Program-made: the position numbers and the translations under genes
Assembly: GCF_002887735.1 (NCBI RefSeq)
Contig: NZ_PKQP01000003.1
Span: 372,001 to 436,000 of the forward strand
DNA: 64,000 nt
Reading direction: 5' to 3'
DNA from: Stenotrophomonas bentonitica
GTDB lineage: Bacteria > Pseudomonadota > Gammaproteobacteria > Xanthomonadales > Xanthomonadaceae
Shown here: positions 39,769-47,881 of the stretch, piece after piece
Layout: each line of letters opens with the position of its first letter
Position numbering within the stretch: position 1 is the stretch's first letter
Notes under the pieces: model-generated
What the model was told of the DNA's origin: nothing
The model's database searches: none
What the model saw: only the letters and a program-made list of their open reading frames with translations

Positions 39769-40565
39769 CAGGCGGTCTCCATGGCCTTGTCGGCCTTCTT
39801 GCGTTGGTTGTTGCGACGGATGATCTCGCCGGCCAGGCCGAGATAGGCAACGCCACCGCGCGAGGCACGGTCGTACCCGACGATGCTCTGGCCATGGCTG
39901 GGCGCCTCGGCCAGGCGGACGTTGCGCGGCACGATGGTGCGGAACACCTGCTCGCCGAAGTGCTCGGTCAGCTCGGCCGACACGGCATTGGCCAGGTTGT
40001 TGCGCACATCGAACATGGTGCGCAGCACGCCCTCGATTTCCAGCGCGGGATTGAGGTTGGCGCGCAGCGCTTCGATGGTTTCCACCAGCGCGCTCAGGCC
40101 TTCCAGCGCGTAGTACTCGCACTGCATCGGCACGATCACCGAATCGGCGGCGGCCAGCGCGTTGAGCGTCAGCAGCGACAGCGCCGGCGGGCAGTCGATC
40201 AGGATGTAATCGTATTCGTCGCGGATCGGGGCCAGCGCGCGCTTGAGGCGCTGCTCGCGCTCGCTCTGGTCCATCAGCTGGATCTCGGCGGCGGTCAGGT
40301 CGATGTTGCCCGGGAGCAGGTCGAAGCCCTCCGGCGTCTTGACCCGGACCTCGGCTGCGGTGCTTTCGCCCAGCAGCAGATCACAGGTGGAAGCGGCGAC
40401 TTCGCGCTTGTCCACGCCGCTGCCCATGGTCGCATTGCCTTGGGAATCGAGGTCGACAAGAAGCACGCGCTTGGGTGCAGCAGCCAGGGAGGCGGCCAGA
40501 TTGACGGCGGTCGTGGTCTTGCCGACGCCACCTTTCTGGTTGGCGATGGCGATGATGCGGGCCAT
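39768..40565 (-). CDS. parA: chromosome partitioning ATPase ParA (Soj type)
   Basis: A 265-residue deviant Walker ATPase. KGGVGKTTTAVNLA is at residues 11-24, LIDCPPALSLLTLNAL is Walker B and its neighbour, and the DLDSQGNATMG segment is conserved. It lacks an N-terminal DNA-binding extension, as in chromosomal ParA/Soj. It segregates the replication origin region with ParB. The ATG at 40565 is chosen (MARIIAIANQK); five upstream codons are open but lack a site. The order rsmG-parA-parB is the usual origin-proximal arrangement. Confidence 0.97.
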   Translation of the reverse strand: MARIIAIANQKGGVGKTTTAVNLAASLAAAPKRVLLVDLDSQGNATMGSGVDKREVAASTCDLLLGESTAAEVRVKTPEGFDLLPGNIDLTAAEIQLMDQSEREQRLKRALAPIRDEYDYILIDCPPALSLLTLNALAAADSVIVPMQCEYYALEGLSALVETIEALRANLNPALEIEGVLRTMFDVRNNLANAVSAELTEHFGEQVFRTIVPRNVRLAEAPSHGQSIVGYDRASRGGVAYLGLAGEIIRRNNQRKKADKAMETA

Positions 40566-40766
40566 GCGGGTGAGCCTCATCGGCAGGGAGTGGGACTGGT
40601 CATTATGCGTATATGGGGCGTGTCATGCACTGTGAGATGCGCGGCAGGCACGCGCCGCAATGCCGCAACGACGCCCACGGGCACGCCGATGGCACCGCAC
40701 GGGGCCACCGCGGGAGGGCGTCGGGACGACGCTGGGGCGGGCGATGCGGGCGCGGGAGTCACCGGC
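40566..40766. other. gap between rsmG and parA
   Basis: 201 bases, very GC-rich, with no gene that I can support. It should contain the parA promoter if parAB is not co-transcribed with rsmG. CATTATGCGTATAT near 40601 is the only AT-rich patch and may be part of the promoter. Confidence 0.4.
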
Positions 40767-41405
40767 TCACGGGCCGGTGACCACCACCAGATGGCGCTCG
40801 CCGGTCAATCCAGGGACGCTCAACGGCAGCACCTGTTCGACCGACCAACCGGCCGGCAGCTGCGCGATCTCGTCGTGCGGGTACACGCCTTTCATCGCCA
40901 GCAGGCGGCCGCCGGGGCGCAGCAGGTGCCCACCGACCCGGATGATCCCGGCCAGGGTGTCCATCGCGCGCGCGGTCAGATAGTCATAGGCGGCCGGTTC
41001 GGCCAGCGCCTCGGCGCGCGACTCGGCTACGCGGGCGTTGCCCAGGCCCAGCTGGCGCACGGCCTCGCGCATGAAGCGGGCCTTCTTGCCATTGCTTTCG
41101 ACCAGGGTCACCTGCAGCTGCGGGCGCGCGATCGCCAGCGGGATGCCGGGCAGCCCGGGGCCGGTGCCCAGGTCCGCCAGGGTGCCGCTCTCCAGGTACG
41201 GCTGCATCGCCAGCGAATCGAGCAGATGGCGGGTGACCATCTCCAGCGGGTCGCGGATCGCGGTGAGGTTGTAGGTGCGGTTCCAGCGGTCGAGCAGGGT
41301 CAGGTAGGTCAGCAGCGGCGGTGCCAGCGCGGCGTCCAGCTGCATGGCGGCCAGGCCGCGCTCAAGCGCGTCGGCCACGCCAGCGGGGAGGATGTGTTCA
41401 GTCAT
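40767..41405 (-). CDS. rsmG: 16S rRNA (guanine527-N7)-methyltransferase RsmG
   Basis: A 212-residue GidB/RsmG methyltransferase. The SAM-binding motif is [20 protein letters not shown] (about residues 75-94), preceded by [14 protein letters not shown] and followed by [20 protein letters not shown]. It methylates G527 of 16S rRNA; loss gives low-level streptomycin resistance in other bacteria. The ATG at 41405 is chosen; the open frame before it reads through a REP. Confidence 0.96.
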   Translation of the reverse strand: MTEHILPAGVADALERGLAAMQLDAALAPPLLTYLTLLDRWNRTYNLTAIRDPLEMVTRHLLDSLAMQPYLESGTLADLGTGPGLPGIPLAIARPQLQVTLVESNGKKARFMREAVRQLGLGNARVAESRAEALAEPAAYDYLTARAMDTLAGIIRVGGHLLRPGGRLLAMKGVYPHDEIAQLPAGWSVEQVLPLSVPGLTGERHLVVVTGP

Positions 41406-41425
41406 GGCACCATTATCGCAGGTCG

Positions 41426-41483
41426 GTAGAGCCGACCGTTGGTCGGCTGCCGCTGCTCGCATACCTGACCGTTGGTCGGCTGC
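41426..41483. repeat. REP unit and half-unit
   Basis: The GTAG head at 41426 is followed by AGCCGACCGTTGGTCGGCTG, and a second stem, TGACCGTTGGTCGGCTG, starts at about 41465 without a head. The pair lies between the PPTase stop and the rsmG start, both minus-strand, so it is likely the end of the PPTase transcript. Confidence 0.78.
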
Positions 41484-41522
41484 CTCCGCCCGCACACCCA
41501 ATCGCTGGCCACGCCCTCGATC

Positions 41523-42122
41523 TCACACCGCATGCCAGGCCAGCGCCGCGCGGAAATCATCCGCCGCCTGCCACTCATGCAGGTGCCAGCGCTCGGCGGG
41601 CCCCAGTTCCGGGTCGCACCAGGCCAGGTGCAGGCCTCCGTCGATGCCGGGGGCCAGCTGCAGCCGGTGCAGACCAAACGAGATGCCCTGCCCCTGCGCC
41701 TTCAGCAGCGCCTCCTTGGCGCACCACACCCGGAAGAACCAGTGGTTGCGGGCGTTCTCGTCCAGCGATTCCAGCCAGGCGATCTCGGCCGGGTGGAAGA
41801 AGCGCTGCACGATCTCCAGCATCCGCGGGCGCGGGCGCAGCGGTTCCAGGTCCACGCCCAGCCGCACCCCCTCACCCATCGCGACCAGCAGCAGGCCGTG
41901 GCTGTGACTCCACCCGGTGCCCACATGGGCCAACGGGCCATGCAGCGCCGGGCGGCCACGCGGGTCACGCTGCAGCGGCAGGTCCTGCGGCGCCCCGCCC
42001 AGCTGCTCGGCCAGCAGGACCCGGGCCTGGGGCTCGCCGCGGGTGCCCGGCACATGCGGCAGGCGCCAGACCGTGACCGGGCCGAAGCGCCAGGGGCCGT
42101 CCAAGGTCGCAGGCAGGGTCAT
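41523..42122 (-). CDS. 4'-phosphopantetheinyl transferase superfamily protein (Sfp type)
   Basis: A 199-residue PPTase. The motifs are WSHSHGLLLVAM (about residue 71), the metal site GVDLEPLRPRPR (about 89-100) and WCAKEALLKAQGQGI (about 133-147). It moves phosphopantetheine from CoA to the Ser of carrier proteins. A broad-range Sfp-type enzyme is needed for secondary carrier proteins such as those at 1-457, so it is a fair candidate for activating them; this link is inferred. The ATG at 42122 is clear. Confidence 0.9.
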   Translation of the reverse strand: MTLPATLDGPWRFGPVTVWRLPHVPGTRGEPQARVLLAEQLGGAPQDLPLQRDPRGRPALHGPLAHVGTGWSHSHGLLLVAMGEGVRLGVDLEPLRPRPRMLEIVQRFFHPAEIAWLESLDENARNHWFFRVWCAKEALLKAQGQGISFGLHRLQLAPGIDGGLHLAWCDPELGPAERWHLHEWQAADDFRAALAWHAV

Positions 42123-42212
42123 GCCACGCCCCCGCCATGCCGGCTGCACGACGACTTCACGGGGTGTGCCGTCAACTGCACAGGTCGCATCCGCACAGAG
42201 GGAGTCAACGCT

Positions 42213-42464
42213 ATGGGCATCATCATCTGGTTGATCGTCGGCGGCATCGTGGGCTGGCTTGCCAGCATCATCATGAAGCGGGACGCGCAGCAAGGCATCA
42301 TCCTCAACATCGTGGTCGGCATCGTCGGCGCGCTGATTGCCGGCTACTTTTTCGGCGGTGGCATCAATGAAGCGATCACGCTGTGGTCGTTCATCTATTC
42401 GCTGATCGGCGCAGTCATTCTGCTGGCGATCGTGAATCTGTTCACCCGTAAAAGCATCCGCTGA
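42213..42464 (+). CDS. GlsB/YeaQ/YmgE family small membrane protein
   Basis: An 83-residue protein with three membrane spans and the family Gly pattern: MGIIIWLIVGGIVGWLASII, then KRDAQQGIILNIVVGIVGAL. It is also called transglycosylase-associated. Many members are stress-induced; the function is unknown. The ATG at 42213 has GAGGGAG about ten bases upstream. A strong hairpin terminator follows 26 bases after the stop. Confidence 0.93.
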   Translation: MGIIIWLIVGGIVGWLASIIMKRDAQQGIILNIVVGIVGALIAGYFFGGGINEAITLWSFIYSLIGAVILLAIVNLFTRKSIR

Positions 42465-42490
42465 CGCGCTAACGTACTTCATTCGATCAA

Positions 42491-42521
42491 CAAGGCCCGG
42501 CACTGCCGGGCCTTGTTGTTT
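42491..42521. terminator. bidirectional hairpin terminator, GlsB gene / xth
   Basis: AAGGCCCGG-CACTG-CCGGGCCTT (stem 42492-42500 with 42506-42514) is followed by GTTGTTT on the plus strand and preceded by T-rich sequence on the minus strand. It ends both convergent transcripts, the xth stop being at 42520. Confidence 0.88.
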
Positions 42522-43290
42522 ACGGCGCCAGTTCTACCCACGCCGGGGCATGGTCGCTGGGGCGCTCCCAGGTGCGCGGCTCGCGGTCGATGCCCGAGGC
42601 CAGCGCGCGCGCCTTGAGCGCGTCGGAGACCAGGGTCAGGTCGATGCGCAGGCCCAGGTTGCGACGGAAGCCGGCCGCCCGGTAATCCCACCAGCTGAAC
42701 ACGCCTTCTTCCTCGCTGTGCAGGCGGAACGCATCGTGCAGGCCCAGCTGCAGCAGCTTGTTCAGGGCGCCGCGCTCGGCGGTGGAGGTCAGGATGTGGT
42801 TCTCGTTCCAGACCAGCGGGTCGTGCACGTCGCGGGCATCGGGGGCGATGTTGAAGTCGCCCATCACCACCAGTTCCGGGTACCTGGCCAGCTCGGCCTC
42901 GACCCAGGCATGCACGGCCTCCAGCCAGCGCAGCTTGTAGGCGTACTTGTCGGTGCCGACGTCCTGACCGTTGACGACGTACAGATTGATGATGCGCACG
43001 CCGTTGACGGTCCCGGCGATGACGCGCTTCTGCTCATCCTCGAAACCGGGAATGCCGATCTGCACGTCCTGCGCCGGTTCGCGCGAGAGCAGCGCGACGC
43101 CGTTGTAGGTCTTCTGCCCGGCAAACACGCTGCGGTAGCCCAGCCCGGCCAGCACCGCGTCGGGGAACTTGTGGTCCTCCATCTTGGTTTCCTGGATACC
43201 GACCACGTCCGGCGCGAACGCCGTGAGCCATTGTTCCAGGTGCGGCAGGCGCACGTTGAGCGAATTGACGTTCCAGGAGGCGATTTTCAT
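42520..43290 (-). CDS. xth: exodeoxyribonuclease III
   Basis: A 256-residue EEP-family nuclease/AP endonuclease. Catalytic motifs in order are NVNSLNVRLPHL, QETKMED (metal Glu), VNGQDVGTDKYAYK, GDFNIAP, GLRIDLTLVS and the final SDHAPAWVEL. It cuts at abasic sites and removes 3' blocks in base-excision repair. Full length for ExoIII. The ATG at 43290 has CAGGAGG upstream. Confidence 0.95.
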   Translation of the reverse strand: MKIASWNVNSLNVRLPHLEQWLTAFAPDVVGIQETKMEDHKFPDAVLAGLGYRSVFAGQKTYNGVALLSREPAQDVQIGIPGFEDEQKRVIAGTVNGVRIINLYVVNGQDVGTDKYAYKLRWLEAVHAWVEAELARYPELVVMGDFNIAPDARDVHDPLVWNENHILTSTAERGALNKLLQLGLHDAFRLHSEEEGVFSWWDYRAAGFRRNLGLRIDLTLVSDALKARALASGIDREPRTWERPSDHAPAWVELAP

Positions 43291-43305
43291 GCGGGCATTC
43301 TACCG

Positions 43306-43360
43306 GTAGCCACCGACCGTTGGTCGGTGGGCGCACGCCCTGCCGGCTGCTGGCCGGCAG
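43306..43360. repeat. REP units upstream of xth
   Basis: The GTAG head at 43306 leads CCACCGACCGTTGGTCGGTGG, and a related palindrome, TGCCGGCTGCTGGCCGGCA, follows at 43341. They lie in the 156-base divergent gap between xth and the next plus-strand gene. Confidence 0.78.
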
Positions 43361-43446
43361 GCTCTCGCGTCCGGGCACCCAGATTTTTGCCACACGCCTG
43401 CGTCCCCCGCTAGGCTGTGGCCCACCCCCGGCAGCGCAGATATTCA

Positions 43447-43782
43447 ATGAACGCAGATGCCTTCGTAACAAGGTGGTACGCGGAGAAAGCGAACCTGCTC
43501 GCCATGGCATGGACCCCAGGCACGGCTTGCGCAGAAAGGATCGCCGCGATGGACCTGTCGCCCGAGCAGACCCAGCTGTTGCGGGAGATGCTCGATGTCT
43601 TCACCACCGACACCCTCTACACCCTGCTGCTCGGGTTGGATGGCAGCGCCGCGCTGGGCGGTGACCAGCGCCACTACACCCTGCTGGACGAGGACGGTTC
43701 GGTGATCGCCGAGGAAGGCGATCTGGAAGCTGCGGCCCATGCGTGGTTCCACGAAGACCGATCGCCGCAGCCGGGGGGTTGA
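43447..43782 (+). CDS. hypothetical protein, 111 residues
   Basis: A small acidic soluble protein, MNADAFVTRWYAEKANLLAM onward, with LSPEQTQLLREMLDVFTTDT and LYTLLLGLDGSAALGGDQRH. It ends in an acidic tail (EEGDLEAAAHAWFHEDRSPQ). No domain is recognised; the spacing of helices suggests an all-alpha fold. The ATG at 43447 was chosen over an earlier in-frame start at 43417. No operon partner lies close. Confidence 0.65.
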   Translation: MNADAFVTRWYAEKANLLAMAWTPGTACAERIAAMDLSPEQTQLLREMLDVFTTDTLYTLLLGLDGSAALGGDQRHYTLLDEDGSVIAEEGDLEAAAHAWFHEDRSPQPGG

Positions 43783-44031
43783 GGGTGCTTTGCGCCACAT
43801 GACCTGATTGACCCGCAGCGCCACTCGCTAGCGGAGGCGCCGGGGCCAGCGGCGCAACACGTTGTCCAGTGGCCAAGGGAATATCACACTGCAAATGTTG
43901 CAGATGAATCGCAGTTCTGTAGGTGCTTTCGCACATGAAAGCGAGGAGCTTCCCCACTTGCATCGCTGTCGACTGGAGGAAGATTCTCGAGATGTCGCCC
44001 GTGACCGCGACATATGCCCGAAGGAGCATTC
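43783..44031. other. 249-base gap, leader of the PH-domain gene
   Basis: No gene supported. From about 43880 the sequence is richer in A/T and includes GCTTTCGCACATGAAAGC, a small inverted repeat near 43925-43942. A clear AAGGAG lies at 44020-44025 for the next gene. Confidence 0.5.
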
Positions 44032-44547
44032 ATGCCCACTGAATTCGCGATCCACGCGTTGAATTACAAGACCCTCGCTGCGGTGCTGCTGATCGGCGTC
44101 GTCCCGCTACTGTTGGTCGGCGCGGCGGTCTACTTCCTCGGGCAGGACAGGATGTCCCAGTTGGCCGCGCTCGGCGCCACCTCTCTGGCCGTCATCATCG
44201 GCCTGCTTGGCGTCTGGCAACTCAGCGCGATCCGGCTGACGGCGGACGCCACGACCCTGACCGTCGGTGGCGGCGCGTATTCCGTTTCCGTTCCGATGGC
44301 ACAGATCGATCATGCCGGCGCGCGACGGCGGCTGCCCGGCAGCGATGACACTGCGTTGGGTCTACGCACCAATGGCATCGGCATGCCGGGCCTTTCACTG
44401 GGGTGGTTCCGCACCGGCAAGGGGAAAGCATTTGCAGCAGTGACCGATCCCGCGAAGGTGGTGATCCTGCCGACGACGGCCGGTTACACGCTGCTGGTAT
44501 CCCCGGAGGATCCCGACGCGTTCCTGGCCACGCTCAGGCGTCTGTAG
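44032..44547 (+). CDS. membrane protein with bacterial PH-like domain
   Basis: A 171-residue protein with two N-terminal membrane spans (about residues 13-36 and 44-64: TLAAVLLIGVVPLLLVGAAV and ALGATSLAVIIGLLGVW). A C-terminal beta-rich domain, RLTADATTLTVGGGAYSVSV onward, resembles bacterial PH (bPH_5) domains with GLSLGWFRTGKGKAFAAVTD. The function is unknown. ATG 44032 has AAGGAG six bases upstream. It is convergent with the aldehyde dehydrogenase gene. Confidence 0.75.
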   Translation: MPTEFAIHALNYKTLAAVLLIGVVPLLLVGAAVYFLGQDRMSQLAALGATSLAVIIGLLGVWQLSAIRLTADATTLTVGGGAYSVSVPMAQIDHAGARRRLPGSDDTALGLRTNGIGMPGLSLGWFRTGKGKAFAAVTDPAKVVILPTTAGYTLLVSPEDPDAFLATLRRL

Positions 44548-44569
44548 CGGGCGTCCATGCCGGCGGCCC

Positions 44570-45985
44570 TCACCGCACCATCGCCTTCAACATCCCGGCG
44601 ATCTTCGAATACGGCGGCTTGAGCAGATCGCTGGCGGCCCAGCGCGACTGCCACAGAATCGGCAGCTGCTTGCTCATCGCATCGAACCCGGCGCGCGCGT
44701 GGTACGCGCCCATGCCACTCGGGCCGACCCCGCCGAACGGCAGGCCATTGACCGCGAAATGCAGCAGGGTGTCGTTGACGGTGACGCCGCCGACCACGAC
44801 CTGCGCCAGCACCCGTTCCACCTGCGAACGTTCGTGACTGAAGACGTACAGCGCCAACGGGCGGTCACGGGACTGCACCTCTGCGATGGCGGCGTCCAGA
44901 TCCGGATACGCGCAGACCGGCAGGATCGGACCGAAGATCTCTTCGCGCATCAGCGCCAGGTCCGCCGGCGGATCGAGCACGATGGTCGGCACGATCAGCC
45001 GCTCGCGCTGCGCACGCTCGGGATCGACCGTCGCCAGTTCGATCACCGGCACGCCCCGCGCGCGGGCCTCCTCGAGATAGCCACGCAGGCGCTGGTACTG
45101 GCCGTCGTGGATGATCCGGGTGTAATCGGCGGCGTCGCTGAAATCGCCATAGCGCGCCTGCACCTGCGTCTGCAGCTGCTGCACCAGTTCGCGCTGGCGA
45201 TGGCCGTCGATCAGCACGTAGTCCGGCGCGATGCAGGTCTGGCCGGCATTGAAGAACTTGCCGGTGGCCAGCCGCGCGGCCGCCTTCTCCAACGGGTAAT
45301 CGCTGCAGACGATGGCCGGAGATTTGCCCCCCAGCTCCAGCGTGAGCGGGGTCAGGTGCTCGGCGGCCGCGGCCATGACCTTGCGGCCGATGGCGGTGGA
45401 GCCAGTGAACACCAGGTGGTCCAGCGGCGAGCCGGCCACGGCGCTGGCAAGGTCTCCATCGCCCTGCACGACCGCCACGCGATCGGAGGGGAACACCTCC
45501 GCCAGCAGCGACTGCAGGAAGGCGCTGGTGCGCGGCGTGTGCTCGGACGGCTTGAGGATCACGTGGTTGCCGGCGGCGATCGCGGTCGCCAGCGGAATCA
45601 ACGCCAGGTTGACCGGGTAGTTCCAGGGCGAGATCACCCCGACCACACCCAGAGGAACCGGCCGGGTCTGGGCGCGTGCCGGCCAGAACCGCCAGCCGAC
45701 CCCGACCCGGCGCGGCCGCATCCAGCCGCGCAGGTGGCTGCACAGATGGTCGATGTCGCCGAGCACGGTCATGCCGTCGGCGATCAGCGATTCGTGGGTG
45801 GAGCGGTGGCCGAAGTCGGCCGAGATCGCCGTGGCCATCTCCGGCAGGCGGGCCTTGAGGGCCGCGCGCAGGCGCTGCAGGGCATCGCGGCGCTGTTCCA
45901 GCGTCGGGCGGTTGGCCTGCCAGGCGGTACGTAGGCGCTGCAGGATCGCGGGAAGCGCGGCAGGATCGGTGTGGGCATCGCTCAT
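44570..45985 (-). CDS. aldehyde dehydrogenase (coniferyl-aldehyde-dehydrogenase-like)
   Basis: A 471-residue NAD(P)-dependent aldehyde dehydrogenase. The motifs are GVISPWNYPVNLALIPLATA, LKPSEHTPRTSAFL, the catalytic Glu in LELGGKSPAI and the catalytic Cys in FFNAGQTCIAPDYV, then GVTVNDTLLHFAVNGLPFGG. The pattern is closest to the coniferyl aldehyde (CalB) or class 3-like group; the actual substrate is unknown. The start ATG is at 45985. The upstream open frame reads through a REP and was rejected. Confidence 0.9.
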   Translation of the reverse strand: MSDAHTDPAALPAILQRLRTAWQANRPTLEQRRDALQRLRAALKARLPEMATAISADFGHRSTHESLIADGMTVLGDIDHLCSHLRGWMRPRRVGVGWRFWPARAQTRPVPLGVVGVISPWNYPVNLALIPLATAIAAGNHVILKPSEHTPRTSAFLQSLLAEVFPSDRVAVVQGDGDLASAVAGSPLDHLVFTGSTAIGRKVMAAAAEHLTPLTLELGGKSPAIVCSDYPLEKAAARLATGKFFNAGQTCIAPDYVLIDGHRQRELVQQLQTQVQARYGDFSDAADYTRIIHDGQYQRLRGYLEEARARGVPVIELATVDPERAQRERLIVPTIVLDPPADLALMREEIFGPILPVCAYPDLDAAIAEVQSRDRPLALYVFSHERSQVERVLAQVVVGGVTVNDTLLHFAVNGLPFGGVGPSGMGAYHARAGFDAMSKQLPILWQSRWAASDLLKPPYSKIAGMLKAMVR

Positions 45986-46024
45986 GGGCCGACTATAGCG
46001 GCAGGCTGCGTGATGGCGGGATCG

Positions 46025-46101
46025 GTAGTGCCGGCCGCTGGCCGGCAGCCATGCACGCGTCTCCGGAATCTCATGCAGAGCCGGCCAGCGGCCGGCACTA
46101 C
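46025..46101. repeat. paired GTAG REP
   Basis: The GTAG at 46025 starts GTGCCGGCCGCTGGCCGGC, and its inverted partner ends CACTAC at 46101. The spacer is about 30 bases. The same stem sequence is used at 16571 and 19589. Confidence 0.85.
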
Positions 46102-46110
46102 CCAGGACAC

Positions 46111-46145
46111 AAAAAGGGCCGCGATTCGCATCGCGGCCCCTTCGT
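46111..46145 (-). terminator. Rho-independent terminator of the MHS transporter gene
   Basis: On the minus strand, GGGCCGCGAT-GCGA-ATCGCGGCCC (46139-46130 with 46125-46116) is followed by TTTTTG at 46115-46111. Confidence 0.93.
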
Positions 46146-46164
46146 CCTGCCGTGTGGATCACCG

Positions 46165-47820
46165 TTACTTGGTGATGTCCACGTCCTTGGTTTCATGCAG
46201 GAACAGACCACCGACCACGACCGTCATCAACGCGATGATGATCGGGTACCACAGGCCGTAGTAGAGGTTGCCGGTACCGGCCACCAGTGCGAACGAGATC
46301 GCCGGCAGGAAGCCACCGAACCAGCCGTTACCGATGTGGTACGGCAGCGACATCGAGGTGTAGCGGATGCGGGTCGGGAACAGCTCGACCAGGTAAGCGG
46401 CGATCGGGCCGTAGACCATGGTCACATACAGCACCAGCAGCCACAGCATGAAGATCGTGCCGGGGATGTTGATGCGCGCATTGTCGGCCTTGGCCGGGTA
46501 ACCGGCGGCACCCAACGCACCCTTGAGCTCTCCGCCGAAGGCATCACCCTTGGCCTTGAGGTCTTCCTTGGTCAGGCCTGCAGCCTCGTAGGAGGTCACC
46601 GCGGTGGTCCCGACGTTGACCGTCGCCAGCGTACCAGCCGGTGCCGGCTTCACTTCATAGGGCACACCGGCTTTGGTCAGGGCCGCGGTGGCCACGTCGC
46701 AGGAGCTGGTGAACTTGCGCAGGCCAACCGGATCGAACTGGAACGAGCAGGTGTTCGGATCGGCATTGACCAGCGCCGGCGAGTTGGTGCGGGCTTCTTC
46801 GATGGCCGGGTTGGCGAAGTGGGTCAGGCCCTTGAAGATCGGGATGTAGGTGATCGCGGCCAGCAGACAGCCGGCGAGGATGATCTTCTTGCGGCCGATA
46901 CGGTCGGACAGCCAGCCGAAGAAGATGAAGAACGGCACGCCCAGTGCCAGGGCTGCGGCGATCAGCAGATAGGAGGTGGTGGCGTCGACCTTGAGCATGC
47001 TGCTCAGGAAGAACAGCGCGTAGAACTGGCCGCCGTACCACACCACGGCCTGGCCGGCTGCGGCACCGAGCAGGACCAGCAGCATCAGCTTGAGGTTGCC
47101 GTCCTTGAGGCTGTCACGGAACGGGGTCTTGGAGCCCTTGCCTTCCGCCTTCATCTGCTGGAACAGCGGGGATTCGCTCAGCTGCAGGCGGATCCACACC
47201 GAGATGCCCAGCAGCACGATCGAGACCAGGAACGGAATACGCCAGCCCCAGGCTTCGAACGCTTCATTGCCCAGGAAGTAGCGGCAGGCCAGGATGATCA
47301 GCAGCGACATGAACAGGCCGAGCGTCGCGGTGCACTGGATGAAGCTGGTGTACAGGCCACGCTTGTCGGCCGGTGCGTGCTCGGCGACGTAGGTTGCGGC
47401 ACCACCGTATTCGCCACCCATCGCCAGGCCCTGGGCCAGGCGCAGGATGATCAGGATCACCGGGGCGGCGAAACCGATCGAGGCGTAGTTGGGCAGCACG
47501 CCGACCAGGAAGGTCGAAATGCCCATGATCAGGATCGTGACCAGGAAGGTGTACTTGCGGCCGATGCGGTCGCCGAGGCTGCCGAAGAAGGCCGCGCCGA
47601 ACGGACGCACGAAGAAGCCGGCCGCGAACGCCAGCAGGGCGAAGATCATGCCGGTGGTTTCATTGACACCGCTGAAGAACTGCTTGGCGATGATCGCGGC
47701 GAGCGAGCCGTACAGGAAGAAGTCGTACCACTCGAAGACGGTCCCCAGGCTGGACGCGAAGATGACCTTCTTGTGTCCCTGGGTGAGTTGGGCTTTCGCC
47801 GGTGCAGGTGTTGTTGACAT
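46165..47820 (-). CDS. MFS metabolite:H+ symporter (MHS family)
   Basis: A 551-residue transporter. The MHS signature FEWYDFFLYGSLAAIIAKQF (about residues 29-48), GSLGDRIGRKYTFL and the second-half GWLSDRIGRKKIILAGCLLA are present. Between TM8-9 and the final spans there is an inserted loop of about 110 residues (from about FANPAIEEARTNSPALVNAD to NINIPG-like NARINIPG) with two Cys. This is long for the family. Relatives take up carboxylates such as proline betaine, citrate or alpha-ketoglutarate. It follows the DcaP porin gene and faces acs, suggesting carboxylate uptake. The start is the ATG at 47820. Confidence 0.9.
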   Translation of the reverse strand: MSTTPAPAKAQLTQGHKKVIFASSLGTVFEWYDFFLYGSLAAIIAKQFFSGVNETTGMIFALLAFAAGFFVRPFGAAFFGSLGDRIGRKYTFLVTILIMGISTFLVGVLPNYASIGFAAPVILIILRLAQGLAMGGEYGGAATYVAEHAPADKRGLYTSFIQCTATLGLFMSLLIILACRYFLGNEAFEAWGWRIPFLVSIVLLGISVWIRLQLSESPLFQQMKAEGKGSKTPFRDSLKDGNLKLMLLVLLGAAAGQAVVWYGGQFYALFFLSSMLKVDATTSYLLIAAALALGVPFFIFFGWLSDRIGRKKIILAGCLLAAITYIPIFKGLTHFANPAIEEARTNSPALVNADPNTCSFQFDPVGLRKFTSSCDVATAALTKAGVPYEVKPAPAGTLATVNVGTTAVTSYEAAGLTKEDLKAKGDAFGGELKGALGAAGYPAKADNARINIPGTIFMLWLLVLYVTMVYGPIAAYLVELFPTRIRYTSMSLPYHIGNGWFGGFLPAISFALVAGTGNLYYGLWYPIIIALMTVVVGGLFLHETKDVDITK

Positions 47821-47852
47821 GGGACGCTTCCCCTCCGAAGCAATCGTTGTTG

Positions 47853-47878
47853 GTAGGTGCCGACCGTTGGTCGGCACG
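47853..47878. repeat. REP palindrome between porin and transporter genes
   Basis: GTAG then GTGCCGACC-GTT-GGTCGGCAC. It lies in the 61-base gap between two same-strand genes, so it may tune relative expression of the porin and the transporter rather than end the transcript. Confidence 0.78.
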
Positions 47879-47881
47879 CAT

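Noticed and set aside
38845-41405. parS site near parAB
   Set aside because: I looked for the TGTTTCACGTGAAACA-type 16-mer in the gap regions and saw none; the sites must lie outside the window.
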